Positions 52,884 through 60,495 of a stretch of 64,000 bases of DNA are shown piece by piece. The position numbers and the translations under genes are program-made. The notes beneath the pieces are model-generated. The model was not told where the DNA came from, made no database searches, and saw only the letters and a list, made by a program, of their open reading frames with translations. This DNA comes from JABDBL01 sp963845445. GTDB taxonomy: Bacteria; Cyanobacteriota; Vampirovibrionia; Obscuribacterales; Obscuribacteraceae. The stretch lies in assembly GCA_963845445.1 (NCBI GenBank), contig CAWJSE010000001.1, forward strand, positions 1 to 64,000, in the 5' to 3' direction. Numbering within the stretch: position 1 is the stretch's first letter; each line of letters opens with the position of its first letter.

Positions 52884-53819
52884 TTAGTTGTGATTAAAAA
52901 GCCCTTGCCATAAGCGTTTAAATATGGGCTCTTTCCTCGCCTGCATTTCAAGATCCGATTGCTTTTGCCATTCCATTAATTTAGCTTCTTCCGGTATAAC
53001 GAAATCAGGATCGATCTCGCGATATATATGGTAAAGCTCATAGCGAAGGTATTGAGCAGATACCGGTCTGTCCTCAGTGGAAGTAGCCGTCAATCGTCTC
53101 ACTAAATTGCTGAGAGAAGGTAAGACGCTTGGATTTATGGTTGCCGGCGAAGAAGACAAAAGTGGCTTAGGCTTGACGCCGGTTAGCATTTGCCCCATTG
53201 TTGCACCTAAAGCATAAAGGTCGCTACGAAATTCCGGCTTACCATAATATTGTTCGGGTGGCGAATAACCGGTGGTGACCACACGAGTCATAGTCATTGC
53301 TTGAGGCATGAGCGCTCGAGCAATACCAAAATCTATAAATACTATGTGTCCTTCTGGGGTAAGTATCAAATTACTTGGCTTAAGATCACGATAAATAATT
53401 GGTGGATTGCGCTTATGCAAATATTCCAAGACTTCACAACATTGGATAGCGATTTCCACCGTTGCTTGAGAAGAAAAGGTTTGCTTTAGTCGCAAAATCT
53501 GGTCCAAACTTTTGCCAGGGACATAATCCATGACCAGAAAATAATGTCCATCTTCGGTGGCATGGCTATCTATTAGGTGAACTATGCCAGGATGATCGAG
53601 GAATTTTAAAACTTCCGCTTCTCGCTTGAATAAGCGGATTGCTTCTTGATGCTCATATTTACTAGTTGCCCGAATAATGAGTTGCTTGATTACACAAAGA
53701 GCATTGTCATTCATTTTATCTTCAGCCAAATAAATAATGCCCATTCCACCTTGAGCTAAAATCTGGCAAAAGGTGTACCTTTGGCTCCAATCATTTGAAG
53801 CAATAGGGCTAACGGACAA
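52884..53819 (-). CDS. Soluble Ser/Thr protein kinase
   Basis: A 311-residue Hanks-type kinase. The glycine loop is LAQGGMGIIYLAED, the ATP lysine is in CVIKQL, the catalytic loop is PIIYRDLKPSNLIL (tyrosine in place of the usual histidine of HRD), the metal motif is IVFIDFGIARAL, and the P+1 region is TTGYSPPEQYYG. There is no membrane helix or PASTA domain. The short C-terminal tail is charged. The start at 53819 lies about 13 bases from a small upstream gene, which may share its transcript. Confidence 0.92.
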   Translation of the reverse strand: MSVSPIASNDWSQRYTFCQILAQGGMGIIYLAEDKMNDNALCVIKQLIIRATSKYEHQEAIRLFKREAEVLKFLDHPGIVHLIDSHATEDGHYFLVMDYVPGKSLDQILRLKQTFSSQATVEIAIQCCEVLEYLHKRNPPIIYRDLKPSNLILTPEGHIVFIDFGIARALMPQAMTMTRVVTTGYSPPEQYYGKPEFRSDLYALGATMGQMLTGVKPKPLLSSSPATINPSVLPSLSNLVRRLTATSTEDRPVSAQYLRYELYHIYREIDPDFVIPEEAKLMEWQKQSDLEMQARKEPIFKRLWQGLFNHN

Positions 53820-53832
53820 ATCTATTTACCTC

Positions 53833-54074
53833 TTAATTAATTCCCAGCTCTTTGGACAAAATATGATCATTGGCAAAAACTAGAAAATTTATCTCTGGTG
53901 TGTCAATGACATCAACCAAATTATCCACCATAAGGGTATTACTTTTTAACTTCCCATTTATCGCCACATAGAATCCCTTGGTATTGATACTATGCTCGAT
54001 TACTTTCAAAGGAAGTCATTTCGGTGCTGATCGAGGCAATACAGCTTGCCATCTACAAAAAGAGCATTAGCCAT
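53833..54074 (-). CDS. Small conserved-looking protein upstream of the kinase, frame interrupted
   Basis: ATG at 54074 opens with ANALFVDGKLYCLDQHRND; after one added base in 54011-54018 it continues as LPLKVIEHSINTKGFYVAIN, then VDNLVDVIDTPEINFLVFAN, ending ILSKELGIN. The total is about 80 residues. GAAGGCGG directly before the ATG is a possible ribosome site. I do not recognise the family. The amino-acid pattern is that of a real small beta-rich protein rather than random sequence, and it ends 13 bases before the kinase gene. Confidence 0.45.
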
Positions 54075-54153
54075 CCGCCTTCTATTTAGCACTCAAGGCG
54101 CTCTACCAATCATAATTTTGTGCGCCGTCATAAGTTGTTTTACGATGTTGTAC

Positions 54154-54182
54154 TTGACATGGAAAGCTTACAGATTTAATAT
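54154..54182 (+). promoter_or_regulatory. Strong sigma-70 promoter upstream of ssb
   Basis: TTGACA at 54154-54159, a 17-base spacer and TAATAT at 54177-54182 closely match the consensus. It would drive ssb with a leader of about 180 bases. That leader contains an AGGGT/ACCCT inverted repeat near 54240-54260, perhaps a regulatory structure. Confidence 0.7.
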
Positions 54183-54370
54183 TCTGGCCGCTTGACCTAC
54201 GTATGTATGGTATGTTAATCTGTCCTCATGAATGAATAGGGTAATAAATAACCCTCATTTCTCAAAATAAAAAATCGAATAAGTGATGCATTTAAATGTG
54301 CGCTTCGGTCACTGACCTAAGGGTGAGCGCTGTTTTGGGCATGAGGGTCTAGAAAAGGTGTGAGGTCAAA

Positions 54371-54937
54371 ATGAGTTTAGCCAATATATCAATAGTAGGA
54401 AATTTAGTTAAGCCGCCTGAACAAATGCACTTTGTAAGTGGAAAAATCAAAACAACTTTTACAGTGGCAGTAAATGGTTTTGGTAGACCAGCTCGTGGTG
54501 GCGATACTGCTGACTTTTATCGGGTAGAAACATGGGGTAAATTAGCCGAATTAGCTGGCAAATATTTAGATAAAGGCAATCAAATTACTGTATCTGGCAG
54601 ACTTCTTTTTGACCGCTTTGTTGATCAGCAGGGCAAAAATAGAGTTATTCCAGTAGTAGAAGCTAATCAATTATCTTTGCCGCCAAGACCGAAAGCAGGC
54701 ACCATTGGTGGTGTGGACCATGATGAAAATACTGATATGCGTGAATCTTCTGCCACCAAAAACAGTATTCCTATCAGCGGGCAAATCGCCTTGGTTGACC
54801 GAGACAATACTATAGAAGAAATCTTTGCCGGCAGTGCTGTGGAAGAACAAGCATCGGCTGATTTCAACCTGGTTGAACTAGAAAATAAAGTTAAAGCCAA
54901 AAGCAAAAGACAGGAGAAAGTTGCTATAGGCCAATAG
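54371..54937 (+). CDS. ssb: Single-stranded DNA-binding protein
   Basis: The N-terminal OB fold is clear: SLANISIVGNLVKPPEQMHF, TTFTVAVNGFGRPARGG, ADFYRVETWGKLAELAGKYL and NQITVSGRLLFDRFVDQQGK. It binds ssDNA during replication and repair. At 188 residues, the linker after about residue 110 is long and polar. The C-terminus ends in KVKAKSKRQEKVAIGQ, so the usual acidic tip (DDDIPF type) that recruits partner proteins is absent. A strong promoter and a strong terminator bracket the gene, making it a single-gene unit. Confidence 0.93.
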   Translation: MSLANISIVGNLVKPPEQMHFVSGKIKTTFTVAVNGFGRPARGGDTADFYRVETWGKLAELAGKYLDKGNQITVSGRLLFDRFVDQQGKNRVIPVVEANQLSLPPRPKAGTIGGVDHDENTDMRESSATKNSIPISGQIALVDRDNTIEEIFAGSAVEEQASADFNLVELENKVKAKSKRQEKVAIGQ

Positions 54938-54965
54938 TTTTTCTTGAATATGCTCAAGAGAAGTT

Positions 54966-55003
54966 AAAGAAAGGAGAGGTTGGGCCACCTCTCCTTTCTT
55001 TTT
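54966..55003 (+). terminator. Rho-independent terminator of ssb
   Basis: AAAGAAAGGAGAGGT (54966-54980) pairs perfectly with ACCTCTCCTTTCTTT (54987-55001) over a 6-base loop and runs into T bases. It lies 29 bases after the ssb stop. The A-run on the other side could make it act in both directions. Confidence 0.92.
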
Positions 55004-55121
55004 GTATACTATCTGGCTATATATTTGCTATTGCACCATGCCTTTATGGTTTTTAAAGCTGTGCAAACCATCTCTCAGGGCCGTTCTGTTATCCATCTCT
55101 CAGGGCCGGACCTTATAAAAG

Positions 55122-55198
55122 TGGTACCCTCGGAGGGATTCGAACCCCCGACACCCGCCTTAGGACGGCGGTGTTCTATCCAGCTGAACTACGAGGGC
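55122..55198 (-). tRNA. tRNA-Arg (anticodon CCU)
   Basis: The acceptor arm GCCCTCG (55198-55192) pairs with CGAGGGT (55132-55126), followed by discriminator A and an encoded CCA (55124-55122). The anticodon stem CCGCC/GGCGG holds loop GTCCTAA, giving CCU for AGG codons. The T arm has GGTTCGAATCC. Confidence 0.95.
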
Positions 55199-55804
55199 AA
55201 ATGTTGTTTGTACAAGACTTTCATGGTTTCGATGAAAAATATTCTAAAAGACTGGGGATGTATTTGGATTGCAATTGAAGTCAAGATACACCTTTCTAAA
55301 GGAAAACCGACTAGGTTGATAAGAGCTAACTGCTAAGATAAAAGTCTACCTTACCATCGGCAAATTGAAAAACTAATTGGGAGTCAGTCAATTAATTGGC
55401 TTTACAACATCGGTTGATTGACCATGATTGCTTTCTGCTTGCATCTGCAAAACATTAATGACAATTGTGCAGACGTTCTTGCTGATCAGTGCACACGATC
55501 CGTTGGCTTTTGATCAGCTGATGGTAGCATAGCATGGGAGGCATGATACTGTATATGGTGCCAGGCTGGTAAAAGAATTCTTTGCCTGACTCCCCATAGC
55601 GCCCAAAGAGCTGTCATCATATGCAGTTAAGACAAATTCCATAGCTATTTCCTAACCTAAGTTAATTAACGATTGAGTATAAAAAAACCACCAGCGGCAG
55701 CATGAATCAATACTGTTTCGCCAGGTTTCATTTTGTGAAATTCATGGACTAAATATGACAATCAAAACAAGATTAGCATTTTCTGAAGCAAGATTTAAGC
55801 CAAA
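55199..55804. other. Intergenic region with gene remnants
   Basis: About 600 bases between tRNA-Arg and nuoN. The 55199-55500 part holds no gene I can recognise and may include the tRNA promoter on the minus strand. A short minus frame at about 55505-55632 (MEFVLTAYDDSSLGAMG) is not assignable. The 55666-55761 part carries an oxidoreductase fragment, listed separately. The region looks like a graveyard of deleted genes. Confidence 0.5.
55666..55761 (-). pseudogene. Fragment of a quinone oxidoreductase-type (MDR) gene
   Basis: The minus strand reads SYLVHEFHKMKPGETVLIHA, then AAGGFFILNR and a stop. The V-[KR]-P-G-[DE]-T-V-L-[IV]-H-A-A-A-G-G pattern is the start of the cofactor domain of zinc-independent quinone oxidoreductases (medium-chain dehydrogenases). 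Only about 31 codons survive, so this is a gene remnant. Confidence 0.6.
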
Positions 55805-57409
55805 TTATCTTGAAGCTGGTGGTGCAAAGATCTGATTATTACCATAAGCAGCTGCAGGAACAATAGGACTGACAGATCTTTGAGATAAATACATCAGCGG
55901 ATCAACTAATACGGTACCCAAACCGAGGATAAGCACAGAACATAAAACAAGAGCTATTTGCGGACCAATTTGTATCAATTTCATATCGTCGCTTTCTTTA
56001 TCCGGCAAAGCAAGTACAGAAGGGCTTGGCTCTTGGGCAATCATTTTGATTACTACTCTGGTGTAATAATAAATGGCTGGAATAGTGGTAATCAAACCAA
56101 CAGCTACAAGTATTGGTCCAACCGGCACGCCAAAAATGGGCCAGGAGGCAGAAAAGCCTGAGGTGAAAATGAAAAATTTAGCTAAAAATCCAGCAGGAGG
56201 AATAGGCAAGCCGGCTAGATTGACTAAACAAAGAGAAAGCAAAAGAGCAATAAATGGTCTCTTCTTAATCAAACCAGCATAATCACTGATGGTATCACTA
56301 CCGGTTTCGTTGCTAAAAATAATTGCACCGGCAAAAGCACCAAGGTTCATTACACCGTAAATAATAAGATAGAAAACCATTGCACTAAGGGCTTTTTGTA
56401 CTTGCGCAGCATTATCAACTTGAGCAGCCGCCGCAAAACCAATAAGAATATATCCAACATGAGCAATAGAAGAATAAGCAAGCATTCTTTTGAAAGAAGT
56501 TTGGGCAAGAGCTAATAAATTACCAATAATCATCGATAAGATCGCCAATGCTACCAAGATCAATCCCCAGTCTTGGCTGGAGCTTTTAAATACGACCATG
56601 AGCAATCGTAAGGCCACTACAAAGCCGCCCGCTTTGGATCCAATCGAAAGGAAAGCGGTGACTGGGGTAGGTGCACCTTCGTAGACGTCTGGTGCCCACA
56701 TATGGAATGGTGCAGCTGAGAGTTTAAAGCCCACCGCGCTCAACACCAGAACTAACAAAAACATCACTAGTAATGATGTGGGTGGCAAGGACAAATATGT
56801 CATTTGCTCACGGATTATTTCAAAATTAGTAGAACCCGTTAAGCCATATATAAAAGACAAACCATAAAGCAAAGTGGCTGTTGTGGCAGCCGTAGATAGT
56901 AAATATTTAAGCGAAGCTTCGGAGCTTCTTTTATCCTTTTTAGAGAAACCGGCCAGTATTACACAACAAATGGTAAGGGTCTCGATACCGACAAATAGCA
57001 TTATGAGATCAGTGGCACCAGCTAATAACATCACAGCCAATACGGCTGTCAAGATAATGGCATAGAATTCGCCGACGTTTTGGCCTAAATTTTGTTCATA
57101 GCCACTGGTTAGAAAAACGACAACCATAGCCACCGCTAAAGAGATAAGTCCAAAAGCGATGGTTAGATGATCTATGGTAAAAAGGCCGCCGAAAAGCGAA
57201 ATAGGCTTGCCCAGATCCTGCAGAGCTAAATCTTGCAAGAGCAAAACTAAAAAACTGCCAATGCAACCGAAAAAACTTATGCATGCAGTAAATACTTTCA
57301 ATTTAGGGAAGAATAAATTCCATAAACTGGCAATGAGTATTGTTACGACCAAAATTGACTCTGGTAGCAATAATTGCCAAGCTATTTGAAATCCCTGCAC
57401 ACTGTTCAT
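55805..57409 (-). CDS. nuoN: NADH-quinone oxidoreductase subunit N
   Basis: A 534-residue antiporter-like complex I subunit with about 14 membrane helices. Landmarks are LYGLSFIYGLTGSTNF, the lysine-containing helix FKLSAAPFHMWAPDVYEGAP, TPVTAFLSIGSKAGGFVVAL, FKRMLAYSSIAHVGYILIGF and GLPIPPAGFLAKFFIFTSG. It pumps protons in respiratory complex I. The other nuo genes are not in the window; nuoN may be the last gene of its operon. ATG 57409 gives a normal N-terminus. It is divergent from carA. Confidence 0.95.
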   Translation of the reverse strand: MNSVQGFQIAWQLLLPESILVVTILIASLWNLFFPKLKVFTACISFFGCIGSFLVLLLQDLALQDLGKPISLFGGLFTIDHLTIAFGLISLAVAMVVVFLTSGYEQNLGQNVGEFYAIILTAVLAVMLLAGATDLIMLFVGIETLTICCVILAGFSKKDKRSSEASLKYLLSTAATTATLLYGLSFIYGLTGSTNFEIIREQMTYLSLPPTSLLVMFLLVLVLSAVGFKLSAAPFHMWAPDVYEGAPTPVTAFLSIGSKAGGFVVALRLLMVVFKSSSQDWGLILVALAILSMIIGNLLALAQTSFKRMLAYSSIAHVGYILIGFAAAAQVDNAAQVQKALSAMVFYLIIYGVMNLGAFAGAIIFSNETGSDTISDYAGLIKKRPFIALLLSLCLVNLAGLPIPPAGFLAKFFIFTSGFSASWPIFGVPVGPILVAVGLITTIPAIYYYTRVVIKMIAQEPSPSVLALPDKESDDMKLIQIGPQIALVLCSVLILGLGTVLVDPLMYLSQRSVSPIVPAAAYGNNQIFAPPASR

Positions 57410-57539
57410 TTATATTTCGCCTTCACCGTAATTCGATTCTTCTGAATCTACATTTTTCTTCATTCTAACGAGCATTCTCATTGCACTATCTCAAATTAGT
57501 CCTTATTCGTAATATACTTCGTTACATGAGGTATTTAAT

Positions 57540-58676
57540 TTGACCCAGCCACACACAAGTGTCTCATCGTCTGCTCACAACAATAGTGAACAGAATATAG
57601 GTATTTTGGCTCTTGAAGACGGACGCTATTTTACTGGTTCTTCTTTTGGAGCTAGAGGAACCTCTGTTGGCGAATTGGTCTTTAATACCAGTATCACAGG
57701 CTACCAAGAGATTCTGACTGACCCCAGTTATGCTGGCCAAATTATTACTTTTACATATCCAGAAATAGGCAATTACGGAGCTAATGATGAGGATCTGGAG
57801 TCTAAGAAGATTTATGCGCGAGGACTAGTAGTTAGACACTTGAGTCGCACTTCCAGCTCCTGGCGTACCCAATATTCTTTATCTGATTTTCTTATCAAAC
57901 AAAATATTGTGGGCATAAGTGGTATCGATACACGAGCCATTACCAAACATATACGTGATAAAGGTGCCATGCGCTGCGCCATAAGTAATGAGGGCTTAAG
58001 TCATACTGAATTGATTGAAAAAGCTAATTCTGCTGCGCTTATGGAAGGAGCAGATTTTACTGCTGAAGTTACTACCAAAAAGACTTATCATATGGGTAAT
58101 GGCAAAAACCGTATAGCTGTGATTGATTTTGGTATAAAGTCTAATATTCTGGCTCAATTAATAAGCCATGATTTTTCCTTGGATATTTACCCGTCGACTG
58201 TAAGTGCCAGTGAGATATTGGCTACTCGTCCGGATGGAATATTCCTCTCTAATGGACCAGGCGATCCCGCCGCTTGCCAAAACATCATCGAAGAAGTGAA
58301 AGCACTTATCGCTTCTAACTTACCGATTTTTGGTATCTGTTTAGGTCATCAATTGTTATCTATAGCTTTAGGAGCCAAGACTTATAAACTCAAATTTGGA
58401 CATCGCGGCGGAAACCAGCCAGTTAAAGATCTACTGACTGGCAAAGTTGAAATAACTTGCCAGAATCACGGCTTTGCCGTGGACGAAGCATCGCTGCCGG
58501 ATTCTCTGGCACTCACACATATAAATTTAAATGATAAAAGTGTTGAAGGCTTTACTCATCGTGCATTGCCTATTTTTGGCATTCAATATCATCCTGAAGC
58601 TAGTCCAGGACCTCATGATTCGCGTTATCTTTTTCAGCGTTTTTCTGACTTTATTAACGCTAACAAAAATAACTGA
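57540..58676 (+). CDS. carA: Carbamoyl-phosphate synthase small subunit
   Basis: CarA releases ammonia from glutamine for carbamoyl phosphate, feeding arginine and pyrimidine synthesis. The N-terminal domain has VGELVFNTSITGYQEILTDP, then SYAGQIITFTYPEIGNYG. The glutaminase domain has FLSNGPGDPAACQ, the nucleophile cysteine in PIFGICLGHQLLSIALGA, and the H-E pair in FGIQYHPEASPGPHDSRYLF. The length is 378 residues. The start is TTG at 57540 with GAGG 9 bases upstream. carB is not in the window. Confidence 0.96.
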   Translation: MTQPHTSVSSSAHNNSEQNIGILALEDGRYFTGSSFGARGTSVGELVFNTSITGYQEILTDPSYAGQIITFTYPEIGNYGANDEDLESKKIYARGLVVRHLSRTSSSWRTQYSLSDFLIKQNIVGISGIDTRAITKHIRDKGAMRCAISNEGLSHTELIEKANSAALMEGADFTAEVTTKKTYHMGNGKNRIAVIDFGIKSNILAQLISHDFSLDIYPSTVSASEILATRPDGIFLSNGPGDPAACQNIIEEVKALIASNLPIFGICLGHQLLSIALGAKTYKLKFGHRGGNQPVKDLLTGKVEITCQNHGFAVDEASLPDSLALTHINLNDKSVEGFTHRALPIFGIQYHPEASPGPHDSRYLFQRFSDFINANKNN

Positions 58677-58718
58677 TTGATGATTAGATATTTATCAGTA
58701 CCAATAATTTATTGAACT

Positions 58719-59825
58719 GTGTGTCGAAGTAGCCAGCCCAGGCTTGGCTTTGCAGAGCTAATAATTTTATTGACAATTATTAGCTGTGCCTTGTTGGCAA
58801 CTGGAATAACTCTGTTATTATTAGCAAGGCTTTGGGGAGAGTTCCGTGGGAGAATTCGAGGAATAATGCCTCTGCGTTCGATGTCTCTATTATTTGTATT
58901 AATTGCTACTTGCCTTATAAGTAATAATGGTCAGGTTGTTCTGGCTATGGAGCAAACCACTACCGAGACGTCCGCTTCTTTAGAACCAAAATTATTGCTA
59001 AAACCCGGTCAAGCTATAGTTAGCGGCATGCAAACAGAAGATATTGTTGCTACATATGATGTCGCGTTGGCAAGAGAGCAAGTGAAAGCTTATCCAGATA
59101 GTCCAGAAGCTAGTTTTGTTTTAGCAGTTGCTTTAACGAGAACTAGCATGGTGGAAGAAGCACTGCACGAAGTGCGCCGGGCGCGCAAATTGGCGGAGAA
59201 CAAAGGCGGCCCAGCCTATTTTGACAACATGATTAGTGAATACGAAGAAATGCTTAAGTCATACCCCAACGACAATCGCGTTCGTTATGGGCTAGCATGG
59301 GCTTACTATATGAAAGCGTATGTTTTGACGCATTATGCTCAGCCAGCAATCAAAGTAAATTCCAATACTCAAACACCTCTAACTGGTAATGCAGCCCCCA
59401 ACAGTAATTGGCACAACACCTGGGTAGCATCGCTTTCTCAACCTGAAAATGGCGATAAGCCAATAAGCAATGCAGTGGAAGCGCTCAAACCTGTGTACTT
59501 AAGTAAAAATGATTGGCGCGGGGTACCACCAGAATTAGTACCACAAGTTAAAGCATACTATGAGTGTGCGCTAGGCAAACTCGACGAACTTCTGGTAAGA
59601 GAACCGAATGATATGTGGGCCAGATCTTATAGAACGTTTCTTTATTCCGAATACAGTGGCGACATGAAACATGCGATAGAAGCCTGGAAAAGTTGTCTGA
59701 CTTTGGATCCTAATAACCCTGCAGCCTATTTTTTCCTAGGCGAAAGTTATCTGCAACAAGGGAATCTAAAGGAATGTCTGCAGAATATCTCTAAAGCAGT
59801 TGCCCTTAGATCGCTGCCAAATTAG
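58719..59825 (+). CDS. Membrane-anchored TPR protein
   Basis: The N-terminal region has two hydrophobic segments (AELIILLTIISCALLATGIT and SMSLLFVLIATCLISNN). TPR-like helix pairs follow: PDSPEASFVLAVALTRTSMV, EEALHEVRRARKLAE, then NDNRVRYGLAWAYYMKAYVL and NPAAYFFLGESYLQQGNLKE. Either the GTG at 58719 or an ATG at 58866 (PLRSMSLLF) could be the start; the second gives a simple signal peptide. The mature protein is likely periplasmic and acts as a scaffold. It is the first gene of the run that continues with lptC-lptA-lptB-lptF/G (36-base gap), suggesting an envelope role. Confidence 0.7.
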   Translation: MCRSSQPRLGFAELIILLTIISCALLATGITLLLLARLWGEFRGRIRGIMPLRSMSLLFVLIATCLISNNGQVVLAMEQTTTETSASLEPKLLLKPGQAIVSGMQTEDIVATYDVALAREQVKAYPDSPEASFVLAVALTRTSMVEEALHEVRRARKLAENKGGPAYFDNMISEYEEMLKSYPNDNRVRYGLAWAYYMKAYVLTHYAQPAIKVNSNTQTPLTGNAAPNSNWHNTWVASLSQPENGDKPISNAVEALKPVYLSKNDWRGVPPELVPQVKAYYECALGKLDELLVREPNDMWARSYRTFLYSEYSGDMKHAIEAWKSCLTLDPNNPAAYFFLGESYLQQGNLKECLQNISKAVALRSLPN

Positions 59826-59860
59826 ATTTTCCATTTTAATTCACTATTTGAGGCAAACAA

Positions 59861-60484
59861 ATGGCGCTTGCAGAATTTTTTGGTAGAAATTCCTCCAAAC
59901 TTGTTGGAGCTCTCGCTATACCGGCCGTACTTATAGCATTTTGGTTTTATGCTCAAAATGAAGCTAATCAACAGGTACAAGAATTCAACAAAGCTCAAAA
60001 AGTTCGACCAAATACAGATGAAACAACTATAACCAATTATGAATTAAAAGAAGTCGATGATAGCAATCAGGTACGTTGGCTACTGGCGGCCAAAACTGGA
60101 GCTCTTGAGCCTGAGTCGCATGATGTAAATCTGAGCGATGTGCATGTGGATTATATGGATGGCAAAACTTTAAAGATGCGTATCTCAGCTCCGGTTGGTC
60201 AAACGAACGAAGTTACCCGTCTGGTAAAACTTGCTAGTGTCGGCAATAAGCGGGTCAGTGCTTGTGGCGAGGAGGGCAAAGTAAAACTAGAAGCAACAAA
60301 AATTGAATTAGACAAAAAAAATCAGTTCCAAGCAGTGGGCAATGTTAACATCGTTTGGTCCAATGCAGCCAGAGTTATCGGGGACACAGCTTTCGGCGCA
60401 TTAGGTGCTAGTGGCTCCAATGATTTAAGTAATGTCAAGATTGTTGGTCATACTCATGCTTTAATTGGTTCTGTTGAGGAATAA
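59861..60484 (+). CDS. lptC: LptC-type LPS export protein
   Basis: A 207-residue protein with an N-terminal anchor (LVGALAIPAVLIAFWFYAQN) and a beta-jellyroll periplasmic domain. Pointers are VRWLLAAKTGALEPESHDVN, LSDVHVDYMDGKTLKMRISA and KVKLEATKIELDKKNQFQAV. LptC carries LPS from the LptB2FG complex to LptA. The GAGG ribosome site precedes the ATG, and the gene is followed 11 bases later by the LptA-like gene. The match is by fold pattern and context, since LptC is poorly conserved in sequence. Confidence 0.78.
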   Translation: MALAEFFGRNSSKLVGALAIPAVLIAFWFYAQNEANQQVQEFNKAQKVRPNTDETTITNYELKEVDDSNQVRWLLAAKTGALEPESHDVNLSDVHVDYMDGKTLKMRISAPVGQTNEVTRLVKLASVGNKRVSACGEEGKVKLEATKIELDKKNQFQAVGNVNIVWSNAARVIGDTAFGALGASGSNDLSNVKIVGHTHALIGSVEE

Positions 60485-60495
60485 TCGGTACCCAG

